Below are positions 22,519 to 33,540 of a DNA stretch of 64,000 nucleotides, piece by piece. This DNA comes from Shinisaurus crocodilurus (taxonomy: Eukaryota > Chordata > Lepidosauria > Squamata > Shinisauridae): assembly GCA_021292165.1 (NCBI GenBank), contig CM037877.1:113359289-113423288 (forward strand). Reading direction: 5' to 3'. How positions within the stretch are numbered: position 1 is the first letter of the stretch; each line of letters starts with the position of its first letter. The notes under the pieces are model-generated. The model did no database searches. It was not told where the DNA came from and saw only the letters and a program-made list of their open reading frames with translations. The translations under genes were made by a program, and so were the position numbers.

Positions 22519-22779
22519 CAGTAATACCTTGGATTGCAAGTAACTTGGTCTGAGAGCGTTTTGCAAGACAAGCAAAAGTTTTTTTAAAATTTTGACTTGA
22601 TAAATGAGCAAGGTCTTGCAAGACAACTTCGTAGGGATGTAACCGCTCACCTTGAGCAGGCGTAGCGGGCCGAAATCGGCCCCGCTCATGCCCACCAGAG
22701 ACTCGCTTTGATATAAGAGTGTTTTGGATTACAAGCATGTTTCCGGAACGAATTATGCTCTCAATCCAAGGTATTACTG
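22519..22779. mobile_element. pogo/Tigger-like MITE with TA duplication
   Basis: A 261-bp foldback element. The ends CAGTAATACCTTGGATTG and CAATCCAAGGTATTACTG are perfect inverted copies, flanked by TA on each side (22517-22518, 22780-22781), the target used by the Tc1/mariner/pogo group. The subterminal 'attacaagcatgtttccgga' resembles Tigger termini. A second copy lies at 54859-55107. Confidence 0.88.
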
Positions 22780-22781
22780 TA

Positions 22782-24192
22782 TTTCCTGCTTAAATCAATG
22801 AGGTAATGTAACCACTAGTTACAGTGGGAGGAAAGGGTTAGTTGAACAATCCCCTACTTCCGGCCTCTGTGGCCAGTGCTCTCTGAGACCAGCTCTCTCT
22901 CTACCTCTCCAACCATGATGCTTAGTCTGAGCTGGCTTCCAGCCAGTGATCTCCAATGAAGACTAATCTGCCTATATGCATCCTGCATATATGAATAAAC
23001 AGACTGTAAGTAAAACTAATAAATGTCTTTATTAGTTTTAAACCTCGTATGGACAATCCATTTCCTTTTAAGAGGCTTTTAGCAAGGGTTTAGCAACCCA
23101 TGTGGTGATAACCAGTTTCAATAAGCAGGCTGCGCATAAGGGGGAAAACTCTGCTTTGTCCTAACCAGTATAGGACCGACTCCTTCTCACCTGGTGGCAA
23201 TTGGCTAATCGTGAGCCAGAGCGCCTTTAAATAGGCTGGTAACAACAGGGTGGGAGACTGCAGGTAGGGGACACAGGAGCAAGGCATTGGTGAGCTCCCG
23301 GGGGCACCAAGAAGGCAGAAGGGGATTTCTTGCTAGCCATGGCTGTGTGACTTGGGTTCAGGAAAGGGAACTGCTTGGGGCCCGGAGGTGGGGGTGTCAC
23401 AAACAGTGCTGTGGGATTCAAGGGGCTGTGGCTCAGAAGCAGATCCCTCAGTACCTAAAGGTGAAGCCCAGGGGATGAAGAAAGTCATTGCACTGTCCCT
23501 GCCTGGACCCAGGGCCAGGACAAGCTTGCTGGCATTAGCAAGGCCTGCCACAGCTAAATTCACTGTGTGACTGTAGCTGTCTGATGCTGTAAGTTAATAA
23601 GCTGTGCTCCTAGTTCACCCAGCTCCTTGTCTCTCACCTCGTTACTTCTGCGGGGGCCTGTGATGCTTTCTAAAGCCCCAGCATTCAAAACTGGCCACAG
23701 GTTTATTATAAGAAAGGAAATCTACCGCAGAAAATTTATACAACGATCTGTACACCTGTCTTTTTCTTCTGCTGTCTTTTCCACTTTTCGTATATCTGTC
23801 ATTTTGCCCGCGAAAGTCAGATCTGCTTCAGTGAGCTCAGGCTCTAGGGTGACCCTGGGTTACTAGCTACCCACAATGCCTTGTTGAGTACAGCTGCCTC
23901 TTGGACCAGAGCCAATGTTTGGTTTTTGTTTTGTTTTTTTTAGAAATGTTGAATGTTCATACATGGGCTTGAAAGAATTATCCACTGTAACTTGTCTTTT
24001 CTAGTAACATATCTACTTTCTGCTAGTGAGATTTGTCAGAAGAGGGAATTAAAGAGAAGAAAATTTTATTGCAAGTTTCAGTGTGTTCTTCTGCTCCTGG
24101 ACTACTGCCCATGAGAAGCAAAAGGCATTGGCCAATACAGCTTGCAAGTAAAAGTAGAAGCTTATGTGCCATTGGCATAAAAAATTCTGGAG
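22782..24192. other. unassigned; a weak LTR-like stretch at 23050-23650
   Basis: A TTTAAATAGG near 23225 could be a TATA element and 'gttaataagctgtgctc' near 23590 a weak polyadenylation region, but termini and duplications are missing. The remainder shows nothing I recognise. Confidence 0.35.
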
Positions 24193-24200
24193 GCCTAGTC

Positions 24201-24576
24201 CAGGGGTGCTGAACCTCTTTCAGCCGGCGGGCTGAATCCAATTTCAGAGAAGCTCTCTGGGGCTGCATTGCAGTGATGGGTGGGGCCAAAGGCAAAATGG
24301 GTCAGGAACGAAGGCAAAAGGGGCGGGGCCAAAATGCAAAAATAAAATACCAGCACATTTAGCTTGGAGCTCTTACTGCCAGTAACTAAGCCTTTGGAGA
24401 GGCATTTTACTCTTTTAGAATGGGCAGAAAGGCCTGGAAACCACCAAATAATTGGCAGTCAGGTGAAAGGGGTGTGGCCAGTGGCAAGGGGCATGGCCAC
24501 CTGGGGGACCCTGGGCCGGGATTGAGGCTCCAGGGGGGGCAGATTTGACCCATGGACCTAAGGTCTTGCACCCCTG
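24201..24576 (+). mobile_element. non-autonomous hAT element with perfect 8-bp target duplication
   Basis: 376 bp from CAGGGGTGCTGAACC to CTTGCACCCCTG. It is flanked on both sides by GCCTAGTC (24193-24200 and 24577-24584), an exact 8-bp duplication, the hallmark of hAT transposition. The interior defines the family: 'gtggggccaaaggcaaaa', 'cttactgccagtaactaag', 'aaaccaccaaataattgg'. There is no transposase. Confidence 0.95.
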
Positions 24577-24831
24577 GCCTAGTCCCTCCCCCATCTCAAT
24601 GCTATAGAATCCATTGCAGAAGCAGGATTCACCCCTGAAGTCTCTCTCTCTCTCTCTCTCCCTCCGTCCTGGATGCTCCACATTAACATGTTTTATGGCA
24701 TGAAGATAGCAACCTAAGCAACAACATTGGCCTGCTTCCCAGGGAGCTGCCAAACCTGACCTGTAGTCCTGTACCACTTTAGGCTGCAGCTGAGGGTTCA
24801 CATATCGGGTGGCCACTTCTGCATTGCCCAA

Positions 24832-25430
24832 CATTTGCATAAAATAGGCAAGTGCTATGTGCTAATATATATGCGTAGATACAAATTTAGAAATAATTAG
24901 TATCCGTTCCATAGCATTATGTCTCACCAGAGTGGGGAAGACTGTGACCAGGTGACCTGTGTGCCCGCTCAGCCTGCTGTCCAGGTGCTAATTGTTGATG
25001 CGTGACTTCAAGGCCCCTGCTGGCTCTCCCTTCTTAGGGTTTTCTATCTTTAATGCGGACTCAGACTGGACAACCCACCACCACCATCATCGTCGTCGTC
25101 ATCATCATAATCACCATCATCTCTTTTTATTTATTTGTAAAGCAGCTCACCACATAACAGATGAACAGCAGTAAATATAATTTACAACAATGTATCAAAT
25201 GAACAACCGCAAATGGAACAGCAGTATTAAAAATAAAAATACAACAGGAACAATTGCAATTCATCATAGTGTTGTTATATAAATATGGAAGAAATACATC
25301 AAATATAACTACAAATAAACCAACCTAGTCCAACAGCTTCAAATAGAGGGCTGTCCTCTGACAGCTCTTCAAACAGAGGACTATCCTCTGTAACACAGGA
25401 CACATGGCCGCCCTACTCAGAGGACTGACT
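24832..25430 (-). mobile_element. unclassified dispersed repeat, split by a LINE 3' fragment
   Basis: The outer parts (24832-25070 and about 25366-25430) match the family at 60983, 26560 and 40850: 'ctaatatatatgcgtag', 'aagactgtgaccaggtgac', 'tttaatgcggactcagactgg', then 'gaggactatcctctgtaaca'. Between them lies 25072-25365, an AT-rich segment opening with (CAT/CGT)n, apparently a minus-strand LINE tail. No terminal repeats or coding capacity are visible. Confidence 0.55.
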
Positions 25431-26555
25431 GCTCCTTCATAGGGGGGGGGCAATGGAGAGGTGCAAGAACGAATGCCTCTTAAAACCTCTCAGCATGCTT
25501 CTGAATAAAGTTTCTTTGGGGCTTTGCAAGATGTTCTTGCAAAACTAGAACATTTGTGGAAGACAAAAAATGCATTAAAGGTGGAATTCGTAGAACCTTG
25601 ATGAGCTTAAATTTTGCTGATTCATACAACCTTGCTTTTAATGGCAGGATTCAAAAGAACTAGAAAGGCTTATTCGTGGCAATGTTATATGAAACATACA
25701 TTTATGAAAGCTGTATAAAATGAAATAGATCATACATAGTCTCCCCACCTCCAGCCCATGTTCTTTCTATCAAGGTTTTGCCCACCAAAAGTAATGAGTA
25801 CTTTAATCTTGATCCAGCAAAGAAAGAACTGCTTACCTGAAAGTACACATCCTTCAATTAGCTTCAATGAGACTAATCATGTACTTAAACTTGAGTGCAT
25901 CCTTTGGTATCTTTGCTGGATGGGGTCCATGCTGGATGTGCGTCTTTCAGACTTAATCAGGAAGATGAGTTGGAATTCTAGTTTGCCAGGAGCATCGTAG
26001 GGCAAACACTTTCTAAAATGGCTTGGGAAGGTCACAGCTCCAGGTCCCTGTATAAATTAGCTCTCGAAAGCACAGGACCAGAGACATGGGCTCATATGCC
26101 CTTCTGGCAGTGAGCCATCTGTGATTACAGTCACTGAATATCAAAGGTGAGGGCTAGGGCGGATGTAATTTGCCTCCCTTGATGGCTGGGACTCAGACTA
26201 CAAAGGGCTGAATCAGCTAGCTAGAAGGAATACAAAACAGGCAACAATGCCAAATGCCAACCCTGCCTGACGCTTCTGCGCCGATTTTGTACAGAAAGTT
26301 GAGTGCCCCATGCCTGAAGTTAATGAAAAAACGAAAGAGAAAGGAATCCCAGGTGCCGACTAAAATATTTATTGCCCAACACATTTCGGCTATGCCTGAA
26401 GTTGGCCATCAGCAACTAAGAGACTCAGTCCCAAAGTCAGCTTATAAGAGCCAGTTCACACAGGAGCCGCTGAAGGAGGCTTCATGTGCTGAGATGAGAA
26501 GTCCCTAGGTGACTGTTGCAGCTAGTGGTTTCTTCCAGCAGCTGCTCTAGCCGCC
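25431..26555. other. no recognised feature
   Basis: Unique-looking sequence with no gene or element I can name. Confidence 0.4.
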
Positions 26556-26559
26556 CACA

Positions 26560-27010
26560 GAGAGGTCCTTCCAACTAGAGGGGCCACTTGCCCTACATTA
26601 TGAAGGACAATTTGAAGGTGTCTTCTGTTTGAAGGACCGTCCGGTCCAGGTCTGGTTTAAAGCTAAAGATCCCTAAGAAGGGAGAGCAGGGGCCCTGCAC
26701 TTGCCCATCAACACTTAGCACCTGGATCATTGAGTTGGAAGGGGCCTACAAGGCCATCGAGTCCAACCCCCTGCTCAATGCAGGAAACTAGAGGAGGGGT
26801 CTCCCATCCAAGTAATAACCAGGCCTGACCCTGCTTAGCTTTCCATGCTCAGACAAGCTGAGCCAGCGTGAGCGTTTCAATTTATCGTAAATTATAGTAA
26901 TGCTTTCTAAATTTTCACCAATACATAGAAATCAATGTACGCACATTTTATGCAAACCCGTGCCCTCTTTTTGGTGCTGCATTTCCTCTTTGGGGTGCAT
27001 TGTGTAAATG
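26560..27010 (+). mobile_element. unclassified dispersed repeat, split by a 5S SINE
   Basis: The left part has 'ctgtttgaaggaccgtccgg', 'agaagggagagcaggggccc' and 'cccatcaacacttagcacct'; the right part resumes with 'tttatgcaaacccgtgccct'. Same family as 60983-61330. The 5S SINE at 26723-26875 interrupts it at 'tagcacctgg'. Confidence 0.6.
26723..26875 (-). mobile_element. 5S rRNA-derived SINE
   Basis: Reverse complement contains 'aagctaagcagggtcaggcc' and 'ttacttggatgggagacc', near-identical to vertebrate 5S rRNA genes, then the CR1-like tail 'ggccccttccaactcaatga'. It is inserted in an older dispersed repeat. Confidence 0.88.
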
Positions 27011-27128
27011 GCCAACCCTCTCCGTGTTGCCTCTTGCTGACGCTCCCTTTGCCTGCATCTTCATTGCTTCTCCTGGCTGGCAGGAGCGATTGGGGGCTTT
27101 CAGATAAAGCCTCTTTGCAGGCTATTTA

Positions 27129-27190
27129 AGGTGCAATCCTATGCATGGTTAGACAGAAAAAAGTCCTACAACTCCCAGCATTCCCCAGTC
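27129..27190. mobile_element. half of a Harbinger-like foldback MITE
   Basis: 'gtgcaatcctatgcatgg' and 'aagtcctacaactcccagca' match the left arm of the elements at 33541 and 56617. The right arm is missing and a SINE follows within about 20 bp. Confidence 0.6.
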
Positions 27191-27210
27191 AGCATGGTGT
27201 AGTGGGAGAG

Positions 27211-27444
27211 CCAGTGTGGTGTAGTGGTGAGAGTGTTGGACTGGGACTCAGGAGATCCAGGTTCTAGTCCCCGCTTGGCCATGAAACTCACTGGGTGACT
27301 TTGGGCCAGTCACTGACTCTCAGCCTAACCTACCTCACAGGGTTGTTGTGAGGATAAAATGGAGAGGAGGAGGAGGATTATGTAAGCCGCCTTGGGTTCC
27401 TTGCAGGAAAAAAGGCGGGGTATAAATGTAATAAATAAATAAAT
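27211..27444 (+). mobile_element. MIR-like tRNA SINE
   Basis: Pol III-type head with 'tggtgtagtggtgagagtg' (A box) and 'ggttctagtccccgc' (B box), a conserved core ('gggtgactttgggccagtca', 'cctcacagggttgttgtgag') closely like MIR/CORE SINEs, and the 3' end 'gtaagccgccttgggttcc' to an (AATA)n tail. An extra A-box-like 'tggtgtagtgggagag' lies just upstream at 27195-27210. Confidence 0.88.
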
Positions 27445-27948
27445 GTAGGGTCAATTTACTGTTTATGGGCTCTATATTGATCCAGTGTATAGTAGTACAT
27501 ATCGATCCAGATACAGCTGTCACTCTCCAGTCTCAAGAGCGGGCTGGTCCAGGGCCAACTGCAGTCCACCAGGAGAAAGGTGCAGCCTCTCCGTGGCACA
27601 TGAAAGGGAGCCCCATTCCTGCCTACATCAATTATCATTCTACTGCATTCACCCACGCAGCAGCAGGCTGAACAGGAAAAAGGACGCTCGGCTGGCAGGA
27701 GAAGGACTGCAGTGCAGTGAAACAGCCAGGCAGGACTTTCCAGCGTTGCCGTCCCGTTCCTTATATGCCTTGATACAGTCAGAAGAATCAAGTGGTCACG
27801 TGTTGCCCGGAGTGTCCCATTTCGGGCTGCAGGTGGGAGGGTTGCATGTCTTAATGCTCCCCACAGGGGAACCATTTAAGGAGGGCAGAGTGAAGTCACA
27901 ATCACACCCTCACAATGTTTCAGAACACATGGGATTGTGCACTGGGAG
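27445..27948. other. no recognised feature
   Basis: Open frames on both strands (27456-28030) show no known domain and no splice context I trust. Confidence 0.4.
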
Positions 27949-28604
27949 CCTAGGAAGCTGCCTGATATCATATCAGACTATTCGTCTATCTCAGGGGCGG
28001 GCAACCTTTTTGGGCCCTTGGGCCCTTTGATATTCCCCCACCACCACCCATTGCCTTCTTGGCTTTTCACTTTTCTTGCCCCTCCCTCTGGCTTCTCTCT
28101 CTTCTGTCCCCCCCCCCCCACCACACACCTTTCTCTAACCCCTTTTGCTGCCTACCTCTGTGATCACCTCAGCATTGCCAAAGCCCTAATGAGGAAGCAG
28201 GAAGTCAGTCGATTGGTCCCAACCTGCTGACTTCCTGCCTCCTCATTGGGGCTTCTGCTGCATGCAGAGATGAGGAAGGCAATGAAGGGGGGAAATCCCA
28301 GGCAAGGTCTGGGGAAGGTGATTGAGTGCATGGGTGAGGTTGGTGCACAGGTGGTGGAATGCAAGCGGGTCTCGTGGGTGCCATCATGGCTTCTGACAGT
28401 TGCCAATGCACCCATGGGTGCTGGGGCTGACCCCTAGTCTACCTAGTCCAGCACTGTCTACTCTGACTGGCTATCTCTCCAGGTCCTCTGGTCAAAGTTC
28501 TTTCTCATTACCTGCTACCTGATCCTTTCCTGAGTAGAGATGGCAGGGATTGAACATGGGACCTTTTCCACCCAAAGCACATACTCTACCACTGAGTTGT
28601 GGTC
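27949..28604 (-). mobile_element. tRNA-Ala-derived SINE split by a hAT element
   Basis: The 3' end of the SINE lies at 27949-27991 ('aggaagctgcctgatatc') and the rest at 28445-28604, down to the B box ('attgaacatgggacc') and A box ('ctaccactgagttgtgg') on the minus strand. Removing 27992-28444 joins the two parts at 'gtctatct|agtccag', as in the intact copy at 29166. Confidence 0.8.
27992..28436. mobile_element. hAT-like element nested in a SINE
   Basis: 445 bp starting CAGGGGCGGGCAACCTTTTT and ending ACCCCTA. Flanks GTCTATCT (27984-27991) and GTCTACCT (28437-28444) match at 7 of 8 bases. The start resembles the element at 57441-57936. A repeated 'tgaggaagcaggaagtcag' / 'ctgacttcctgcctcctca' inverted repeat sits near 28190-28250. 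Confidence 0.8.
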
Positions 28605-28639
28605 CCTATATCTGTGGGCAGCCTGCTACCTTTACACAC

Positions 28640-29163
28640 TGAGGGCTGAACTGCATGTTACCCTCAAAGTGAGGGATAGGATAGAGGTGTATACAATTAT
28701 GCATGGTATGGAGAAGGTGGGCAGGGAGAGGTTTTTCTCACTCTCTTCTAATCCTAGAACCTGGGGCCATCCAATGTAGCTGAACAGTGGGAGATTCAGG
28801 ACAGATAAAAGGAAGTCCTTCTTCACCCAGCACATACTAAAACTATGGATTTCACTTCCACAGGACGTAGTGATGGCCACCGACTTGGATGGCTTTAAAA
28901 GGGGATTGGAGAAATTAATGAAGGATAACACTATCAATGGCTACTAGTCCTGATGGCTCTATGCTGGGACTCAGACTACAAAAGGCAGAAGCATCATGCC
29001 TATGTACACCAGTTTCTGGGAACATGAGAGGGACAGTGCTGTTGCACTTATGTTCTGCTTGAGAGCTTCCCATGAGCATATGGTTGGCCACTGTGTCTGT
29101 GGGAACAGAATGTTGGACTAGATGGACCTTTGGTCTGATCTAGCAGGGCTCTTTTTATGTTCA
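28640..29163 (+). pseudogene. CR1-like LINE: C-terminus of the reverse-transcriptase protein and 3' end
   Basis: Frames across 28670-28930 read 'RDRIEVYTIMHGMEKVGRE', 'RTWGHPM', 'GRFRTDKRKSFFTQHILKLW', 'LPQDVVMATDLDGFKRGLEK'. This is the conserved C-terminal end of CR1-group LINE proteins (usual pattern F-x-Q-R-V-V-x-x-W-N-x-L-P). One stop at about 28778 separates the blocks. A 230-bp 3' untranslated region follows to 'gggctctttttatgttc'. The minus-strand copies at 36968 and 18551 carry only this end. Confidence 0.8.
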
Positions 29164-29165
29164 GG

Positions 29166-29365
29166 GCAGGGGCCATAGCTCAATGGCAGAGCACATAATT
29201 TGCACGCAGAAGGTCCCTGGTACAATCCCCAGCATCTCCAGGTAGGAGATGAGCCCTGCCTGAAACCCTGGAGAGATGCTGCCAGTCAGTGTCAACAATA
29301 CTGGACTAGATGGACCAATGGTCTGACTAGGTATAAGGCAGCTTCCTGTGTTCCTATGTTCTTCT
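29166..29365 (+). mobile_element. tRNA-Ala-derived SINE, best copy
   Basis: The first 72 bp fold along the tRNA-Ala cloverleaf: 'ggggccatagctcaatggca' (acceptor and D arm, A box), 'tttgcac' (TGC anticodon of alanine) and 'ggtacaatccccagcatctc' (B box). The body follows, with the end 'actggactagatggaccaat' and 'ggcagcttcctgtgttc', similar to CR1-type ends. It sits directly after a CR1 3' end. Confidence 0.9.
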
Positions 29366-30381
29366 CACAGAGTTGCCACCAAGAATGGAATCCCTGTGTC
29401 AAGTTCCCTCCCCAGCCCACTTTGGTGTATAATATCGCCCCACTATTTTCTTTTCCCTACTCAAGCAACGAGTGGTAGAGTGGTAGGAGTATCGCCTTAT
29501 GAGATGTCAACCTGATTCCTGAAATGAAGCAGCTGAGCAATTAAACTGGCAAGACACAGTCCACGTGTAGGAACTGTGGACTTACCATGTATTGTGATCC
29601 CAAAATGTTGTGTGTTTTCTTGCCACTACTCCACATCATTGACTGCCACTGATAGGAGCAGGGAAATGTGCAACATGAGGACACCACCGTAACACCGGTT
29701 AAGCTATCCTACACGTTATCATGGGGGAAAGGAGAACTTGACCTGGATTGTGCCCCAAACTTTACTCAGCTACTTCATTTCAAGAATGGGCTAGATGGGG
29801 CTTAAGTCCACAGTCCTATCAACTGGTCACTATTTGGGTATGAAGCAAAAACCAATCTTCCAGTATTATAGACCAAAAGCGTTAGAACTTCTTGAAACTC
29901 TATTCACAGGCAGGATTGTGTCAGATCTGTGTTTGGTCTATATTCAGCTCTCAATGAATAGCTGAGGGTGTTTTCCCTCCTCCTCTACTCCAAATATATA
30001 GGCCACGTCTGCTATTGATCCACGTTGCTTTAAGCTGTGGAGATCAAGTCACCTTGGTTCGTGGAATTACTTAGAAAAGCTCAAGGGATCAGGGGATAAT
30101 TGGAGAGGAAAAATAATTGATGTCATTTCAGTTCTTTTTCCCTTTTCCAGGAGGGAAGTCAAATGATAACTGAAGGACACAGAACTTTAAGATTGAAGGT
30201 GGGGGGGGGGGTAGGCCGTGCGGGGTGGTGGTGGGAAGCCTTATCTACCTAATATACAATTTAGCATCTTTGTTAGATGGGAGAATGCATAAAGGAAAAG
30301 GTTGAATAGCTTTTAGCTTAATATATTCTTCGGATCATAGAGACAGATAGAACAGTTGGCCTAGAAAAGATGTCACTTTAA

Positions 30382-30427
<46 letters not shown>

Positions 30428-30522
30428 CTAGCATTATTAGGAACAAGATTTCAGACAAATCTTGGAACAAATTCAAGGAAGTCGTGCCAGGAAAGAACTA
30501 CAGCTACCTTCAACATTGGAGG
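29366..30522. other. unassigned; inverted repeats and (CA)n
   Basis: 'cctgaaatgaagcagctgag' (29518) is mirrored by 'actcagctacttcatttcaa' (29768), and 'ggaactgtggactta' (29570) by 'taagtccacagtcc' (29803). A long decayed foldback is possible, but its termini are unclear. (CA)n occupies 30388-30424. Confidence 0.45.
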
Positions 30523-30863
30523 GTGGGGGCTGGCTGAACCTCTTTCAGCCCGAGGGGTGAATTCAGTTTCAGAGAAACTTTGGGGGGCCACATTCCAGTG
30601 GTGGATGGGGCCAAAGGCAAAAGGGGTGAGGCCAAAATAACAAAAATACCAGCATATGTTATCTTAAAGCTCTTACTGCCAGTAATTAAGCCTTAGGAGA
30701 GGCATTTCAACCTTATAGAATTGGGGGACGGGACCCATGCATAAACTATGAAACCACCAAACAACTGGTGGTTGGTGGAAAGGAGTTGGGCTTGTGGAAG
30801 GAACATGGCCACCTGAGAAACCCGTGGTGGCTGGATTTGGCCCATGCTCAGCAAGGTACCCCA
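30523..30863 (+). mobile_element. non-autonomous hAT element, about 370-bp family
   Basis: Interior matches the copy at 24201: 'ctgaacctctttcagccc', 'gatggggccaaaggcaaa', 'cttactgccagtaattaag', 'gaaaccaccaaacaactgg'. Both termini are eroded and no target duplication can be read. Confidence 0.75.
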
Positions 30864-31109
30864 AAATGGCAGCTCTGTGTTGAATTCTTCCCTCTTCCCC
30901 ACAACATGTAGGGCCACTTATCCCATGGACTGATGTCATCATGTCTCTGCCAGCGTCAGCCAATGATGTTGTGCAGGAAATGGAAGGGAGAAGGGGACCT
31001 TTACAGTGGCATCTCTGTCTTGGGTGTAATGTGTAGGTTTACCTTTGGGATAGGTAAATGGCTCAGCAGCTGATATGAGTTATGGGGCATACGGGGTTAC
31101 TGGTCAGGA

Positions 31110-31267
31110 GCAGGCCTGTGGCTCATGCTGGCTCTGAGCGTGGAAAGCTAAGCAGGGTCAGGCCTGGTTATTACCTGGATGGGAGACCCCTCCTCTAGTT
31201 TCCTGCATTGAGCAGGGGGTGGGACTCGATGGCCTTGTAGGCCCCTTCCAACTCTATGATCTATGAA
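31110..31267 (+). mobile_element. 5S rRNA-derived SINE
   Basis: 'gtggaaagctaagcagggtc' and 'tggatgggagacc' are 5S rRNA gene sequence. The end reads 'ggccttgtaggccccttcc' and 'aactctatgatctatgaa'. Confidence 0.9.
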
Positions 31268-31926
31268 GCCAGGACTTGAGTGGCAGAGCCAGATCAGGAG
31301 AAATCGGTTCAAGTTAGAAGATTACAGCTAGGCAGACCAGACAGGCAGGGAAGAGGCAGACAGAAGTGACCAGGATTCAAAGCAGACTTGCGATAGGAGC
31401 TAAACAAAGCTGGGGCAAGGCAAAGAGAAGGAGAAATAAGAGAGGTAGATTCAGAGATACCAGCACAGGAGTCAGCAAAACCAAGGAACTCTAAGCAAGA
31501 AGCCAGAGCCGATCCCACACATTTTTGCTGTTTGAGGTGAAAGACTGGACTGGCAGCGGAATCATACTTCAGCACTGGCGATGGGACAGTGCCCTGAGGG
31601 CAGTGGGCAAGCTTAGGGAGTGTAGGGTGGCCACACGGCACACACAGCCCTGTCCTCCAGCTGAGGGAAGCGTCCAAGAGGTTCAGGATGAATGACTGCG
31701 GAGTCGCTGCTGTTGCTGCCCCCGCACACCCACCCTCCCTCCCGCAGCCGCCTCAGTCGGCCTAATGGTGGGGCCAGACTTGTCAGGAGCTGCTAACCTG
31801 CCTGCCAGCAAACCTTTCCTCACTGTTGTTGCCAACAAGAGCAGGGAAGCCTGTGTGGTGTCAGGAGCCCAGTAATGGTTTTTCGTGGTTTATTTTGCAT
31901 TGCTTCTGAATTTGCAGTAAGAAGGA
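31268..31926. other. no recognised feature
   Basis: No gene or repeat is recognised in this stretch. Confidence 0.4.
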
Positions 31927-32031
31927 AGGGGCAGAGCATGCAGGAAGTCCCAGGTTCAATTGCCGACATCTCTGAGAATCCTGCCTGAAACCCTGAAGAG
32001 CTGCTGCCAGCTCAGAGCTGGTATAGCTGAC
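31927..32031 (+). mobile_element. tRNA-Ala-derived SINE fragment
   Basis: 'ggggcagagcatgcaggaag', 'cccaggttcaattgccgac' and 'cctgcctgaaaccctgaaga' match the anticodon arm, B box and body of the copy at 29166. Head and tail are lost. Confidence 0.6.
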
Positions 32032-32600
32032 AGGCCCGGATTAAGTCTGTCTGGGGGAACGGAGGAGTGTTAGATCCAAAGCAGGCTCCTCCCCGCCCTG
32101 CCCCTGGAGAAGTGCCAGTCGGCGCTGGCTCCAGGTGTTCGAGGGCCCTTGGGCAAGACACCCTCAATGGGCCCCCTCACACAGTGAGTTTGCCTTCTCA
32201 ACCTCATTGCCACCAGCTGCTCTTGCTCCTCCTCTGCTTTCTACTGCTTGCTTGACTGGCAGAGAGCCAGTGAGCAAGTAGGTAGTGGCATCTCCTGCTC
32301 CTCCTTCTCCCCAGCACCATTGTCTGGGCCAGAGCGAGAGGCAGGCGAACAAGCAGGTTGCAATGGTGAAGAAGAGGAACAACTCCAAGGGGTTCTTGTC
32401 AGTGGGCCCCTGCTGGGGTGTGGGCCCTCGGCATGTGCCCAACCATGCCTACCCTTGATGCCAGCCCTTCTGCCAGTGGCAGCGCTTCACTCGTCTGGAG
32501 TCAGGGGGGCCCTCCATCACAGCACTGCTCCTCTCCCCCATTAGGTGGAGACAGAGAGGCACCAACACACACCCTAACCCCCTCCAGCCAGCTATCAACA
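32032..32600. other. possible old hAT-like repeat
   Basis: 'caggcccggattaagtctg' and 'ggcccttgggcaagacaccc' are phrases common at hAT-type repeat ends, and 'cccagggccccact' near 42690 may be related. No terminal repeat pair or duplication is found. The C-rich open frames are not convincing genes. Confidence 0.3.
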
Positions 32601-33540
32601 TTGGGGGTTTAGGATTGCATCCTTAATTACACAATAATATGTATTTCCAGAGTTCTAGTTATTGCCACATTTTTATAAAGATCCCTACCATTTGGGGGCA
32701 TGCCACTGGTTACTTAATGTCTCCCGTAAAATCCATTTGATTTGAAAGTAAGAAAACCTTTGTATGGCACACTTATTTTATACTGTGAAGTTATATAAAC
32801 TAAGCAATGCTGAGAAAACACCATCTATTCATACATAGATAGTTTAGAAAGAAAGGAAAGTTACCTGCTTTTCTACTTTTCTAGTTTTCCTCACAGTCGA
32901 TAACATTGCTATTGAATTATAATGGCATAGGCTGTTACTGTAGGTATTAAATACATGCAGTATAAAACCTGATTCATTCAAAAGTGCCAACTGTGAGTGT
33001 CTTAAATCTGTCAGAAGAACTTTATATTGAAGCCTCTTGCCAAAATTGCAAAGATGGTTATTAAATGCTCCGGTTTTTTGCTTCTCTAGACAAGTGCCTG
33101 AGGCCAAGTTGAATGTTAATCTTCTTCTGCAGGTCATATATTGCCAAATTTTGTCACTAAATAGCCTGGCACTGTCTGGGTGAAGAGGGTGGGATGGATA
33201 GTGAGGGGAAATACATCAAGTTCACAAGAGCAGAGAAGAGTGTTGCAGTGATGTGCACTTGGAAAAAACCCCATCCGCTTCCTAGATGAAAATATGCCTA
33301 ATCAATCAGCCACACCCATTACATGGTCAGTTTCATTCCTCCAGCTTGGAATGTGTAAAACCTTCCGAGGAGCTTGGTGAGTCATATGGCAACCCTGTTG
33401 GCTTCCCTCAAAAGTCCTCCAGGGGTGGAATCTTCAAATTTGCTTTGAATTTCTCTTCAAGTAGGACAAATGGTTATGTTATTCCCATGTGAGCAGCGGA
33501 TATGTGTAGTTATTAATGAACAGACATTTCAGTTGATTAA
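32601..33540. other. no recognised feature
   Basis: AT-rich, apparently unique sequence; nothing to annotate. Confidence 0.45.

Noticed and set aside
23050..23650. Second solo LTR
   Set aside because: Only a weak TATA-like and a weak polyadenylation-like sequence; no ends and no duplication.
27456..28030. Overlapping 139- and 181-codon open frames as a host exon
   Set aside because: Opposite strands, no domain, and the plus frame runs into a SINE and a hAT element.
31110..31267. True 5S rRNA gene
   Set aside because: Only the internal part of 5S is kept; the 3' half is replaced by a LINE-like tail and there is no terminator T run in place.
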